Shown here: piece after piece, positions 7,945 to 15,600 of the stretch
Numbering within the stretch: position 1 is the first letter of the stretch
How the letters are laid out: each line of letters starts with the position of its first letter
Source of the DNA: Evtepia sp.
Lineage (GTDB): Bacteria > Bacillota > Clostridia > Oscillospirales > Oscillospiraceae
NCBI GenBank assembly: GCA_020025735.1
Contig: JAHHRP010000009.1
Span: 1-27,258 of the forward strand
Length of the DNA: 27,258 bases
Direction of reading: 5' to 3'
Program-made: the position numbers and the translations under genes
The notes under the pieces: model-generated
Seen by the model: only the letters and a program-made list of their open reading frames with translations
The model's database searches: none
Told to the model about the DNA's origin: nothing

Positions 7945-7945
7945 C

Positions 7946-8686
7946 ATGGGCGAGAAGATCTTACAGGTGAGCCACCTGTCCAAATCCTTCGGCAAGCACG
8001 AGGTCCTGCGGGACATCGACTTTACCGTGAACAAGGGGGATGTGACCTCCATTATCGGCGCATCTGGTTCTGGCAAGTCCACGCTCTTACGGTGTATCAA
8101 CCTCCTGGAGACACCCACCAGTGGAGAGGTCAATTTCCATGGAGAGAATATCCTTACCCGCAAAGGCGGGGCTGCGGCTTATCGGACCAAGGTGGGCATG
8201 GTCTTCCAGTCCTTTAACCTGTTCAGCAACATGACTGTGTTGGAAAACTGCACCGTGGGCCAGATCAAAGTGCTGAAGAAAAACCACGCAGAGGCCAAGG
8301 AGCTGGCCATGAAGTACCTGACCAAGGTGGGAATGGCACCCTATATCAACGCCCGTCCCCGACAGCTCTCCGGCGGCCAGAAACAGCGGGTGGCGATCGC
8401 CCGTGCCTTAGCGATGGACCCAGAAGTTCTGCTCTTTGATGAACCTACCTCTGCCCTAGATCCAGAGATGGTTGGCGAGGTCCTTTCCGTTATGCGGGAC
8501 CTAGCCGATGAAGGGTTGACCATGCTGGTGGTTACCCACGAGATGGCTTTTGCGCGGGATGTGTCAAACCATGTAGTCTTTATGCGCAATGGAGTTATCT
8601 GGGAAGAAGGTTCCCCTCAGCAGATTTTTGTGGACCCACAAAAGGAAGAGACCAAGGATTTCCTCTCACGATTTATGGAGCGGTAA
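7946..8686 (+). CDS. Amino acid ABC transporter ATP-binding protein (GlnQ/HisP type)
   Basis: ATPase subunit of the predicted lysine importer, 246 residues, the normal family length. It has Walker A GASGSGKS at 38-45, Q-loop VFQSFNLF near 86-93, signature LSGGQ at 141-145, Walker B VLLFDE at 161-166, and an H-loop in VVTHEM. The ATG at 7946 follows GAGGTGAG with normal spacing. The frame is open upstream into the permease gene, but that part has no homology pattern. A strong hairpin follows the stop. Confidence 0.95.
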   Translation: MGEKILQVSHLSKSFGKHEVLRDIDFTVNKGDVTSIIGASGSGKSTLLRCINLLETPTSGEVNFHGENILTRKGGAAAYRTKVGMVFQSFNLFSNMTVLENCTVGQIKVLKKNHAEAKELAMKYLTKVGMAPYINARPRQLSGGQKQRVAIARALAMDPEVLLFDEPTSALDPEMVGEVLSVMRDLADEGLTMLVVTHEMAFARDVSNHVVFMRNGVIWEEGSPQQIFVDPQKEETKDFLSRFMER

Positions 8687-8714
8687 GGGAATACCATACA
8701 AAGCCATTACGTTC

Positions 8715-8744
8715 AAAGGACCTGCCTCGAGGGGCAGGTCCTTT
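8715..8744. terminator. Strong hairpin, probable terminator between convergent genes
   Basis: A 12-bp perfect stem, AAAGGACCTGCC (8715-8726) with GGCAGGTCCTTT (8733-8744), and a 6-base loop. The stem ends in TTT and the following sequence is only mildly T-rich. It lies between the end of the lysine transporter operon and the end of the minus-strand methyltransferase, so it may serve both. Confidence 0.7.
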
Positions 8745-8792
8745 CGGTTTGTCGGAAAAAAGTCCAACTTATGCTGGATATCGTTTCGGGTG

Positions 8793-9590
8793 TCAGATTT
8801 GCTCAAAGCAGGCAAGACGATTGTTTTTGCTGCGCATGAGCAGGGACATGAACGTCATGCGGATGGGCGCAAAATGTTTCATACCATCGGTGAAGTTATG
8901 CTCACTCATCAACTGGAACTGGGGGCACAGCGTTGTAAATTCGTCGGATTTCTCAATGCCCCAAACGAAGTTGACGTTGATTTTTTGCGTTGTGTCATGC
9001 ATTTTCTGGTGATCGACCATCCATTTTGTCATGAATTCGAGCAGCAGAGTGGTATGGGTAAAGTGCTCTGCTACGGTGTCAAACAGCCCCTTGACCTCTG
9101 CCTCTGTGACGTACATGAGAAAGCCCTCTGCAAGAATCAGGGCGTGATCCTTATTTGCAATTTGATCCATCCAAGCGTAGTCGAAGGCGGAACAGGTGAT
9201 ATTGGTTACACGCGCATGATCTTCAATGAGCTTTTTGCGCAGTTCCATGACATCGGGAAGATCGACATTGTACCAATGGATTTTTCCGTTGTCCACGCGG
9301 CGGAAACGGTCATCCAGCCCACAGGCCAGATTGATAACGGCACAGTTTGGATGGGCCTTGATGTGAGCTTCTGCCTGTTCGTCAAACAGCACGGTGCGTG
9401 CGGCACAACCCCACATATTCATCAGACTTTTACCATGCTTTGCAAAATCGTAGTTCGTAGAATCAATGATACGTACGGCGGTGGCGTCATAAAAAAGATG
9501 ATTTTGCTTGCGGCTTTCAAGTGCGCGGGCATAGAGTGGAACGAGCAGCGTTTCGTTCACACCGGTTAACGTGATAGTTTCTTTTTCCAT
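8793..9590 (-). CDS. Class I SAM-dependent methyltransferase, LCMT/TcmP-like family
   Basis: A 265-residue cytoplasmic methyltransferase. The SAM-binding motif I is VINLACGLDDRFRR around residues 85-98, followed by an acidic motif YNVDLPDVMELRK (107-119) and an ALILAEGFLMYV motif with the post-strand-4 glutamate. This set is typical of the leucine carboxyl methyltransferase / tetracenomycin O-methyltransferase (PF04072) group. Members methylate carboxylates or hydroxyls; the substrate here is unknown. The ATG follows AAAGAGG on the minus strand. Another long frame covers the opposite strand but shows no family motif. The gene stands alone, with a dyad at 9637-9654 upstream. Confidence 0.88.
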   Translation of the reverse strand: MEKETITLTGVNETLLVPLYARALESRKQNHLFYDATAVRIIDSTNYDFAKHGKSLMNMWGCAARTVLFDEQAEAHIKAHPNCAVINLACGLDDRFRRVDNGKIHWYNVDLPDVMELRKKLIEDHARVTNITCSAFDYAWMDQIANKDHALILAEGFLMYVTEAEVKGLFDTVAEHFTHTTLLLEFMTKWMVDHQKMHDTTQKINVNFVWGIEKSDEFTTLCPQFQLMSEHNFTDGMKHFAPIRMTFMSLLMRSKNNRLACFEQI

Positions 9591-9636
9591 TTCTCAAACC
9601 TCTTTCTTGATGCGGGAACAGGGAGAAGCTGCTATT

Positions 9637-9654
9637 AGTTAGCATAGACTAACT
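9637..9654. promoter_or_regulatory. Inverted repeat upstream of the methyltransferase gene, candidate operator
   Basis: AGTTAG and CTAACT flank CATAGA in perfect dyad symmetry, 47 bases upstream of the methyltransferase start. The AT-rich site lies where its promoter should be, so a repressor is likely. The half-site resembles those of several regulator families, including DtxR-like metal regulators, but the spacing differs. I do not assign a regulator. Confidence 0.5.
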
Positions 9655-9725
9655 TTAGCACAATCCCATGGGCAATTCAATAGGGAACTATGAAGTCCGA
9701 CCATGCCAAAAGAAGATACTGCGGC

Positions 9726-9763
9726 AAAAAACCAGGCTTGCAGAAAGGGTGCAAGCCTGGTTT
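9726..9763 (-). terminator. Intrinsic terminator downstream of the antiporter gene
   Basis: On the minus strand, AAACCAGGCTTGCA (9763-9750) pairs with TGCAAGCCTGGTTT (9742-9729) around a 7-base loop and continues into T residues. It lies about 120 bases after the stop of the NhaC-type gene. Confidence 0.85.
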
Positions 9764-9886
9764 GCTGTGGGTAGAAAGAGGACCTGTGGAACCCAAAACC
9801 ATCTTCCGGGAAAGCTGCTGCGACAGCGGGAGATCGTTCACGGAGTCGATCAGACATCCGCTCCAGCCCTTTGGAGTGCTTATGCA

Positions 9887-11251
9887 TCATAAGAAAACAA
9901 GGCCATAGATCAGATACGCTGCGCAGGTCAAAATTCCAGCACATAGAGCAAAGGGCAGCTGGGTCTTGACGTGTTCTATGGGGGGAACACCAGTTGCTTT
10001 GGAAATCAGAATGGCATTGTCGGAGTAGAAGCACAGCTGGGTACCAAACACCGAACCGGAAAAGATGGAGGCAATGGCTACAGCCATATTGGCATCAATG
10101 GCTAGGGCAAGGGGCACTACCAGAGGGACCATAATGGCGGAGACACTCCAGGCATTGGCCAGGGCGAAGGTCATGAGGGTGCTGACCAGAAAGATGACCA
10201 CAGGCAGCATATTGCCAGACATCAGGGGGGCTACTTTGCCAACGATATAGGAGGACATTCCCAGGTAGCCACAGGCACTCTTGAACATGAAAGCGATAAT
10301 CAGCAGAGCCAGCACGGAAATCATGGAAGAAAAACCATCCCAAAGAGAATCAACATAGGCAGATAATTGCATCCGTTTGCGGAGGAAGTAAAAAATTCCA
10401 GTGAAGACCAAAGCAATGATAATGCCGTTGAGTACGTCCAGGTCAAGATAGATGGTGGCTGCTAACAGAATGCCCAGAGGAAGCAGGAAATCAAGGACAC
10501 TGCCAGACGAGTCCTTATCTTTACAGAGCACGGCACACTCCTCCTCGGTGTGCCCTGGCAGATAGAGACTGCCGCCTTCGTCAGCTTGCTTCTGATACTT
10601 TTTAATTGGACCAACGAGGGGGATGACACCAGCAATAACCAGCAGTAGCACAACAAGACAAAATATGGGGTAGAACATGAAGGGGATTGATTGCATATAC
10701 ATCCCCACGGCACTGGTGTCTGAGGGAACGACACCAGTCTTTTCAATGAGACTGGCATAATAAATAGACCAGGAGGATAGAGGAATGAGGACGACAATGG
10801 GCGCCGAGGTGGAACCGATAATGTAAGCGGTCATGGTTCGGTGAATTCGGTGAGAGTCATTGAGGTGCTTGGAGATGGAGCCAGCAGTGAGGATATTGAG
10901 GTAGTCATCGACAAAGAGGATGGTACTCAATGCCCATTCTGCCAGCAGGGATTTTTTTCGGCTGGAGGCGAAACGGGACAGCAGCCTTCGAAAGCCCATA
11001 GCAGCGGAGGAATGCTCAAAAATACCCACCAAGCTTCCCAGCAGGCCCACGACTAGCAGAACCCAGATGTTTTCAGCGGTTACCGTTTTTAACAGATCCA
11101 CAAAAGCGGCGAACCAGTCTCCTTTGTAACCGATTACCAAGGCAAATATGGTAGCGAAAAAAAGAGATTCAAAGGTACGTTTGGTCAATAGAGTCACAAC
11201 AATAAGAAAGAGAACGGGGAGAATGCTGACAAATCCATAAGTCCCATCCAT
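9887..11251 (-). CDS. NhaC-family Na+/H+ antiporter-type transporter
   Basis: A 454-residue integral membrane protein with about ten or more hydrophobic segments. The segment LFVDDYLNILTAGSISKHL followed by AYIIGSTSAPIVVLIPLSSW is characteristic of the NhaC-type antiporter family (PF03553). These are sodium/proton antiporters, and some members exchange organic acids or amines. Start ATG 11251 is chosen because AAAGGAGAGG precedes it on the minus strand; the frame is open 46 codons further but that part is polar and unlike a transporter. It follows the LuxR-type gene on the same strand and is beside the putrescine genes, so exchange of an amine or its product is possible. That is inference. 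Two ACGGCACCG repeats lie just upstream. Confidence 0.9.
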   Translation of the reverse strand: MDGTYGFVSILPVLFLIVVTLLTKRTFESLFFATIFALVIGYKGDWFAAFVDLLKTVTAENIWVLLVVGLLGSLVGIFEHSSAAMGFRRLLSRFASSRKKSLLAEWALSTILFVDDYLNILTAGSISKHLNDSHRIHRTMTAYIIGSTSAPIVVLIPLSSWSIYYASLIEKTGVVPSDTSAVGMYMQSIPFMFYPIFCLVVLLLVIAGVIPLVGPIKKYQKQADEGGSLYLPGHTEEECAVLCKDKDSSGSVLDFLLPLGILLAATIYLDLDVLNGIIIALVFTGIFYFLRKRMQLSAYVDSLWDGFSSMISVLALLIIAFMFKSACGYLGMSSYIVGKVAPLMSGNMLPVVIFLVSTLMTFALANAWSVSAIMVPLVVPLALAIDANMAVAIASIFSGSVFGTQLCFYSDNAILISKATGVPPIEHVKTQLPFALCAGILTCAAYLIYGLVFL

Positions 11252-11274
11252 AGGGACACCTCTCCTTTCTGCGA

Positions 11275-11306
11275 ACGGCACCGCAGACAGAGAAAACACG
11301 GCACCG
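11275..11306. repeat. Two 9-bp direct repeats upstream of the antiporter gene
   Basis: ACGGCACCG occurs at 11275-11283 and 11298-11306, start to start 23 bases, about two helical turns. Each copy has mirrored arms (ACGG, CCG[T]), as a dimer site would. They lie 24-55 bases upstream of the antiporter start and could be sites for the neighbouring LuxR-type regulator. Confidence 0.5.
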
Positions 11307-11455
11307 TTTCGTGTACGCCAAAAGCAGAGTTTTTTGTCCGATGTCTCTGCAAAAGGCGAAGACGGAAGGGACGGGTAGGATCGTAGCAACAGTATTTTGT
11401 TGTTTCAGCGGCCAGGGGCAAGGGAAAGCGAGGGAGATGTCGGCATTTGTATGGC

Positions 11456-12229
11456 TTAGCCGCGCTGGCAGAGGTCAAACAGCAGCCGCATCACCTCCCA
11501 GCGGGAAGTCACGCCCAGTTTACGGAACATATTTTGAAAATGCTTTTGCAGGGTAGAACCTCGGACTTGGAGGGATTCGGCAATTTCGTGGTTGTTCCGA
11601 AAACGGGTCAACAGTTCCAGCAGTTGGGTTTCCCGAGCAGTCAGTCCATATTTTGTGGCGATGGAAGCCAAGTCGTAGGAGTCCAGAGTGTGCTGGTGAC
11701 GAGACTTACCCACCAGGGCATCCATCTGTTGATTGAGATGGAGTCCTACCGAGGTGAGTAAAAAAAGCTCATCATCAGTAAATGGGCCGTCCTCTCGACC
11801 GCGAAAAAGGCTCAAGGTGCCCAAAGGGCGGCCATTGCAGACGATGCCATATTCCAGGGAATCATAGACATCAAACTTTTGATAGCACTTCTGGTAGATA
11901 GGAGAACTCAGACGCTGCTGTTCGGTCATCAGATCACTTTCGCGGAAGATCGTGGACTGTCGGCAATGACTGAGCCAACCAGTTTGGTCATCATCAGCAA
12001 AACGCATGTAGTTGCGTTCGGCCTCCAGGAACTCGGCGGGTAAGCAAAGTGGATCCAGCAGATAGAACCGATTGCACTGCTCTTCGCTGCGCATGATGCT
12101 GGCATAGCGGAAAGGGATGAGCATTTTCAGCATGGGCAGGAAGCGTTGCCCCAGGTCGTTATAGATCCGACACCGGTACAATTCGGACAAAACATTGTTG
12201 TAAATGAAAAATATGTTTTTCATTTTCAT
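11456..12229 (-). CDS. LuxR-family transcriptional regulator
   Basis: A 257-residue DNA-binding protein. The last 64 residues are a LuxR/GerE helix-turn-helix: YGLTARETQLLELL, then NHEIAESLQVRGSTLQKHFQNMFRKLGV. The N-terminal 190 residues form a soluble sensor-like region, possibly GAF-type; no receiver domain aspartates or Walker motif were seen. ATG 12229 is favoured: an AAAGGAG precedes it and the best -10 hexamer (12274-12269) would place the transcript start downstream of the earlier in-frame ATG at 12298. It is transcribed away from the putrescine genes and towards the antiporter gene, so it probably controls this cluster, with a putrescine-related ligand as the obvious guess. Confidence 0.88.
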   Translation of the reverse strand: MKMKNIFFIYNNVLSELYRCRIYNDLGQRFLPMLKMLIPFRYASIMRSEEQCNRFYLLDPLCLPAEFLEAERNYMRFADDDQTGWLSHCRQSTIFRESDLMTEQQRLSSPIYQKCYQKFDVYDSLEYGIVCNGRPLGTLSLFRGREDGPFTDDELFLLTSVGLHLNQQMDALVGKSRHQHTLDSYDLASIATKYGLTARETQLLELLTRFRNNHEIAESLQVRGSTLQKHFQNMFRKLGVTSRWEVMRLLFDLCQRG

Positions 12230-12268
12230 GTTTAGAACGCTCCTTTGATCAGAATCCTTCCTTTTTTT

Positions 12269-12274
12269 AGTATA
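12269..12274 (-). promoter_or_regulatory. Candidate -10 element for the LuxR-type gene
   Basis: TATACT on the minus strand, 40 bases upstream of the chosen start. No good -35 hexamer is present 17 bases further, which would suit an activator-dependent promoter. The match is short, so confidence is modest. Confidence 0.4.
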
Positions 12275-12299
12275 CTGGAAAGCATTAGGAAAAACCATA

Positions 12300-12564
12300 C
12301 TTCAAAATGGTAAAGAATACTTCTTTTCAAGTAAAAAAACGCCATAATAAAAGAATTTCAATGGCAGAAGATTTGGGTTATAATGGAAGTGGACAAAATA
12401 CCGTTTGCCAATCGGTCCCAGAACCCTTCCAACGCATTACAGTGGGATGGCTGTCCCTTGAGTTAAGGGAACTTGCGAACACAAAGAAAATGATACTGCA
12501 CCCTTCCCTTTTTTGCATTTTGGCCATGGTTTATTTCATAAAGTATTTTAAGGAGGTAAGTACA
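12300..12564 (+). other. Divergent control region and leader of the putrescine genes
   Basis: These 265 bases hold no convincing gene; the frame running through them into the aminotransferase has no good ribosome site at its upstream starts. A perfect TATAAT at 12379-12384 has only a weak -35 (TTTCAA, 12356-12361, 17-base spacer). A small stem TCCCTT/AAGGGA (12454-12470) lies in the leader. The region is AT-rich compared with the flanking genes and is where the LuxR-type regulator would be expected to bind. Confidence 0.4.
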
Positions 12565-13935
12565 ATGGCAAATAAGGAACAGGTTATCAAAGACCTTGAC
12601 AGAGTGATTCAGCTCATTAAGACGGATGCAAAAGATATTCCCCCAGAGACTAAGACGCAGATGATGAAGGAGACGATCCATCACTTCGACCAATATGTCA
12701 GTCCTGGCTGGTTAAAGTACAGAAAATCCGTGTCCTCTGAAAATGACGGCTATGCTGTTTTGGAATGGGAGGATTCTGGTGCCTATTTCTATGGCCTCAA
12801 CGGAGAGAAGTTTTTGGATTGTTTGGGCGGCTTTGGAATCTACACTGCCGGGCACCGTCAGCCCGAGATCCTGGACGTAGTCAAGGCACAGCTGGACCAC
12901 CAGGGACTGCATTCCCAGGAACTGCTGGACCCTCTGCGCGGCTATCTGGCCAAGGCCATGGCAGACATCACGCCCGGTGACTTGCAGCAATGCTTCTTCA
13001 CCAATGGCGGCACAGAGGCCGTTGAAATGGCCCTGAAGCTGGCTCGACTGGCAACCGGCGGCCGCTGGTACATCTCTACTGTTCGCGCATTCCACGGCAA
13101 GACCAGTGCCTCCTTGTCTGTGGGTGGTAAGGATATCTATCGCACCCCCTATACTCCCCTGGTCCAGCAGGTCCAGCATGTGGAGTACGGCAATGCCGAT
13201 GACATCCGTAAGGCCATCCGAAATCTCCAGGCGGTGGGCGAGGCGGTCGCTGGTGTCATCTTAGAACCTATTCAGGGTGAGGCCGGTGTCATCGTTCCCC
13301 CAAAGGGATACTTGGCAGAAGTCCGTAAGATCTGCGACGAGACTGGGGTAGCTCTGATTTTTGATGAGATCCAGACCGGCATGGGCCGTACAGGCACCAT
13401 GTGGCGCTGTGAGGCAGAGGGTGTCACACCTGATATTATGACCTTCGGCAAGGCATTTGGCGGCGGTGTGCTGCCCATCACAGGGATCATTTGCAGACCC
13501 AAAATGTGGACCGATGAGTTGGTGGAAAATCCCTACCTGCTGGGTTCTCCTACCTTCGGCGGCAACCCCGTCTGCTGTTCGGCAGCCATTGCAACCATCC
13601 GCTTCATGCTGGCCCATGACATCCCTGGACAGTGCCGGGATAAGGGCGCCAAGTTGAAGGCTGGTTTGGAGGCTAAGATGCAGAAATATCCTGAGCTGGT
13701 GGATGAGGTGCGCGGCGTTGGCCTGATGCTGGCAATGGAGTTTGCCAACAATGAAATCGGCTATGAGTTCTCGAAAAATATGTATGCCCATAAGGTGATT
13801 ATTGCCGGGACCCTGAACAATGCCAAGACCATCCGCTTTGAGCCAACCGCAGTCATGACCGAGGAAGAAATTCAATTTGTCATCCAGGCAGTGGATGAAT
13901 CCCTGGCAGAGGCCAAGAAAACGCTGCATCTGTAA
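12565..13935 (+). CDS. patA: Putrescine aminotransferase
   Basis: A PLP-dependent class III aminotransferase of 456 residues that converts putrescine and 2-oxoglutarate (or pyruvate) to 4-aminobutanal and glutamate (or alanine). It shares many blocks with E. coli PatA/YgjG: VSPGWLKYRKSV, LDCLGGFGIY..GHR, LHSQELLDPLR, FFTNGGTEAVEMALKLA, VILEPIQGEAGVI.PP.GYL, IFDEIQTGMGRTG, and GTLNNAKTIR.EP. The PLP lysine is Lys296 in TFGKAFGGG. The start is set by AAGGAGG at 12550-12556, eight bases before ATG 12565. The aldehyde dehydrogenase 66 bases downstream is the expected next enzyme. Close relatives acting on cadaverine or acetylornithine exist, but the match to PatA is closer. Confidence 0.93.
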   Translation: MANKEQVIKDLDRVIQLIKTDAKDIPPETKTQMMKETIHHFDQYVSPGWLKYRKSVSSENDGYAVLEWEDSGAYFYGLNGEKFLDCLGGFGIYTAGHRQPEILDVVKAQLDHQGLHSQELLDPLRGYLAKAMADITPGDLQQCFFTNGGTEAVEMALKLARLATGGRWYISTVRAFHGKTSASLSVGGKDIYRTPYTPLVQQVQHVEYGNADDIRKAIRNLQAVGEAVAGVILEPIQGEAGVIVPPKGYLAEVRKICDETGVALIFDEIQTGMGRTGTMWRCEAEGVTPDIMTFGKAFGGGVLPITGIICRPKMWTDELVENPYLLGSPTFGGNPVCCSAAIATIRFMLAHDIPGQCRDKGAKLKAGLEAKMQKYPELVDEVRGVGLMLAMEFANNEIGYEFSKNMYAHKVIIAGTLNNAKTIRFEPTAVMTEEEIQFVIQAVDESLAEAKKTLHL

Positions 13936-14001
13936 GCGCGCCCTGTAAGGAGCGCTTGAACCCATGCGGAATCCATTTTCACGACCGACAGGAGGTAAAC
14001 C

Positions 14002-15483
14002 ATGAAGCTCTGTAAAAACTATATCAATGGCGAGTGGGTGGAAAGCATCAGCGGAAAGACTGCGCCTACTTTCAATCCTGCAAACGGCGAAGAACTGGCC
14101 CAGGTGGTCGTCAGCACCCCTGAGGATGTAGAGCGTGTCGTGGCAGCGGCCAGAACATCGTTCTATGAGACGCGCGACTGGCGGGACATGGATAGCCAGA
14201 CCAGAGGAGATATCCTGCTGAAAATTGCGGACCTTATTGATGCCAATCGGGACGAGTTGGCTCGCATCGAGTCTATGGATATGGGTAAGCCCCTGCGAGA
14301 GGCTGAAGGCGATGTGGACGATGCCGTTCACTGTTACCGTTACTATGCGGGCCTGATCAAAGCGCCCCATGGCGGTTGCTATGAGGTCAACGAGGGGTTT
14401 GGGAAAATGCACTCCTATACCGTCCATGAACCTGTGGGTGTGGTGGCGCTTATCAGCGCCTGGAACTTCCCCCTGCTCATGGGCGCCTGGAAGATTGCGC
14501 CGGCGCTGGCCGCAGGCAACAGCATCATTTTTAAGCCCAGTTCCAACTGCGTCATGTCCAATGTGAGGATGTTCGAGCTGCTGCATGAGGCTGGTGTCCC
14601 CAAGGGAGCAGCCAACCTGATCCTAGGCCCAGGTGGCTCTGTGGGTGAGGCATTGGCTTCCCATCCGGGGATTGAAATGATTACCCTCACCGGTTCCACT
14701 GTTGTTGGACAGAGCATCATGCGCTGCGCTGCCAACAACATCAAGAAGATCGGCCTGGAACTGGGTGGCAAGTCCCCCAACGTCATCTTTGCCGATGCCG
14801 ACCTGGAAGGGGCTGTGGAATGGGCTATGATCGGCATTTTCTTCAATCAGGGTGAGGTCTGTTCCGCAGGCTCCCGTATCCTGATTGAGGAGAGTATCAA
14901 AGATGCCTTTGTTAAACGGCTGGCAGAACGGGCCAACGCCATGACCATCGGCAATCCGCTGGATAATCCTGATATGGGACCCATGGTCACGGAGGGTCAA
15001 CTCAATGATGTCCTGGGCTATGTCCGCAAAGGCATTGAGGAGGGGGCCACCTTGGTCTGCGGCGGTGAGAGATATACCGAAGGGGCGTGTGCCAAGGGAT
15101 ACTTTATGCGCCCCACCATTTTTGATCACTGTACCCCTGACATGACCATCGTTCGAGAGGAGATCTTTGGTCCCGTAGTTACCATCCAGACCTTTAAGAC
15201 GGAGGAGGAGGCCATCGCTATGGCCAACGACACCATGTATGGTCTAGCAGGCGGTGTATTCACAAGCGATCTCACGAGAGCCCTGCGGGTGGTCAAGGAG
15301 ATCCGCGCAGGGATTACCTGGATCAATACCTATAACCCCACCTTTAACGAGGCACCTTGGGGTGGTTATAAGATGTCTGGGATCGGTCGGGAATTGGGCA
15401 TCCATGGCCTGGAAGAATACCAAGAGATCAAACAAATCAACATCAACCTCACCCCTGGGATTGCTGGGTGGTATGAGCACTGA
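14002..15483 (+). CDS. Aldehyde dehydrogenase, probably 4-aminobutyraldehyde dehydrogenase
   Basis: A 493-residue NAD(P)+-dependent aldehyde dehydrogenase. Catalytic Cys287 lies in GEVCSAGSR and general-base Glu253 in LELGGKSPNV. The cofactor fold is seen in SAWNFPLLM and TGSTVVGQSI, and the oxyanion Asn in the SAWNFP motif. Length and motifs fit the betaine/aminobutyraldehyde group (PatD, PuuC, GbsA). Behind putrescine aminotransferase it most likely oxidises 4-aminobutanal to GABA, completing a two-step putrescine-to-GABA route. AGGAGG precedes the ATG. Specificity is inferred from context. Confidence 0.92.
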   Translation: MKLCKNYINGEWVESISGKTAPTFNPANGEELAQVVVSTPEDVERVVAAARTSFYETRDWRDMDSQTRGDILLKIADLIDANRDELARIESMDMGKPLREAEGDVDDAVHCYRYYAGLIKAPHGGCYEVNEGFGKMHSYTVHEPVGVVALISAWNFPLLMGAWKIAPALAAGNSIIFKPSSNCVMSNVRMFELLHEAGVPKGAANLILGPGGSVGEALASHPGIEMITLTGSTVVGQSIMRCAANNIKKIGLELGGKSPNVIFADADLEGAVEWAMIGIFFNQGEVCSAGSRILIEESIKDAFVKRLAERANAMTIGNPLDNPDMGPMVTEGQLNDVLGYVRKGIEEGATLVCGGERYTEGACAKGYFMRPTIFDHCTPDMTIVREEIFGPVVTIQTFKTEEEAIAMANDTMYGLAGGVFTSDLTRALRVVKEIRAGITWINTYNPTFNEAPWGGYKMSGIGRELGIHGLEEYQEIKQININLTPGIAGWYEH

Positions 15484-15494
15484 GACACAGCAGC

Positions 15495-15530
15495 AACAAG
15501 ACGGCACAGCTTCCGCTGTGCCGTCTTGTT
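15495..15530 (+). terminator. Long hairpin at the end of the putrescine operon
   Basis: A 16-bp perfect stem, AACAAGACGGCACAGC (15495-15510) with GCTGTGCCGTCTTGTT (15515-15530), and a TTCC loop. The 3' arm ends CTTGTT, with no longer T-run after it, so it is a probable rather than ideal terminator. Confidence 0.75.
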
Positions 15531-15536
15531 CCAGGT

Positions 15537-15576
15537 AAAAAAGCCCCGCCTCCGCGCAAAATCAGCGGAGGCGGGG
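15537..15576 (-). terminator. Intrinsic terminator of the 5'-nucleotidase gene
   Basis: On the minus strand, CCCCGCCTCCGC (15576-15565) pairs with GCGGAGGCGGGG (15555-15544), followed by GC and six T residues (15542-15537). It lies 25 bases after the stop of the minus-strand nucleotidase. Confidence 0.9.
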
Positions 15577-15600
15577 AATGTTGCTTTAATGGGCAGAGGG

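Noticed and set aside
8589..9569. Plus-strand frame of 326 codons opposite the methyltransferase
   Set aside because: The minus strand has SAM motif I and a proper ribosome site; the plus frame runs through the terminator hairpin at 8715 and has no domain pattern.
9637..9654. Reading the dyad as a DtxR/IdeR iron box
   Set aside because: The TTAG-like half-sites are suggestive, but the 6-base spacing does not fit the 19-bp DtxR palindrome and no iron gene is nearby.
11252..11389. 46-codon upstream extension of the NhaC-type gene
   Set aside because: The extension is polar and covers the direct repeats; the strong ribosome site points to ATG 11251.
12307..12564. N-terminal extension of putrescine aminotransferase (86 codons)
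   Set aside because: Unlike PatA proteins, no ribosome site at its start, whereas AAGGAGG precedes ATG 12565.
13261..14586. Minus-strand open frame of 441 codons across patA and the dehydrogenase
   Set aside because: Spans two well-supported plus-strand genes and shows no motif; a shadow frame.
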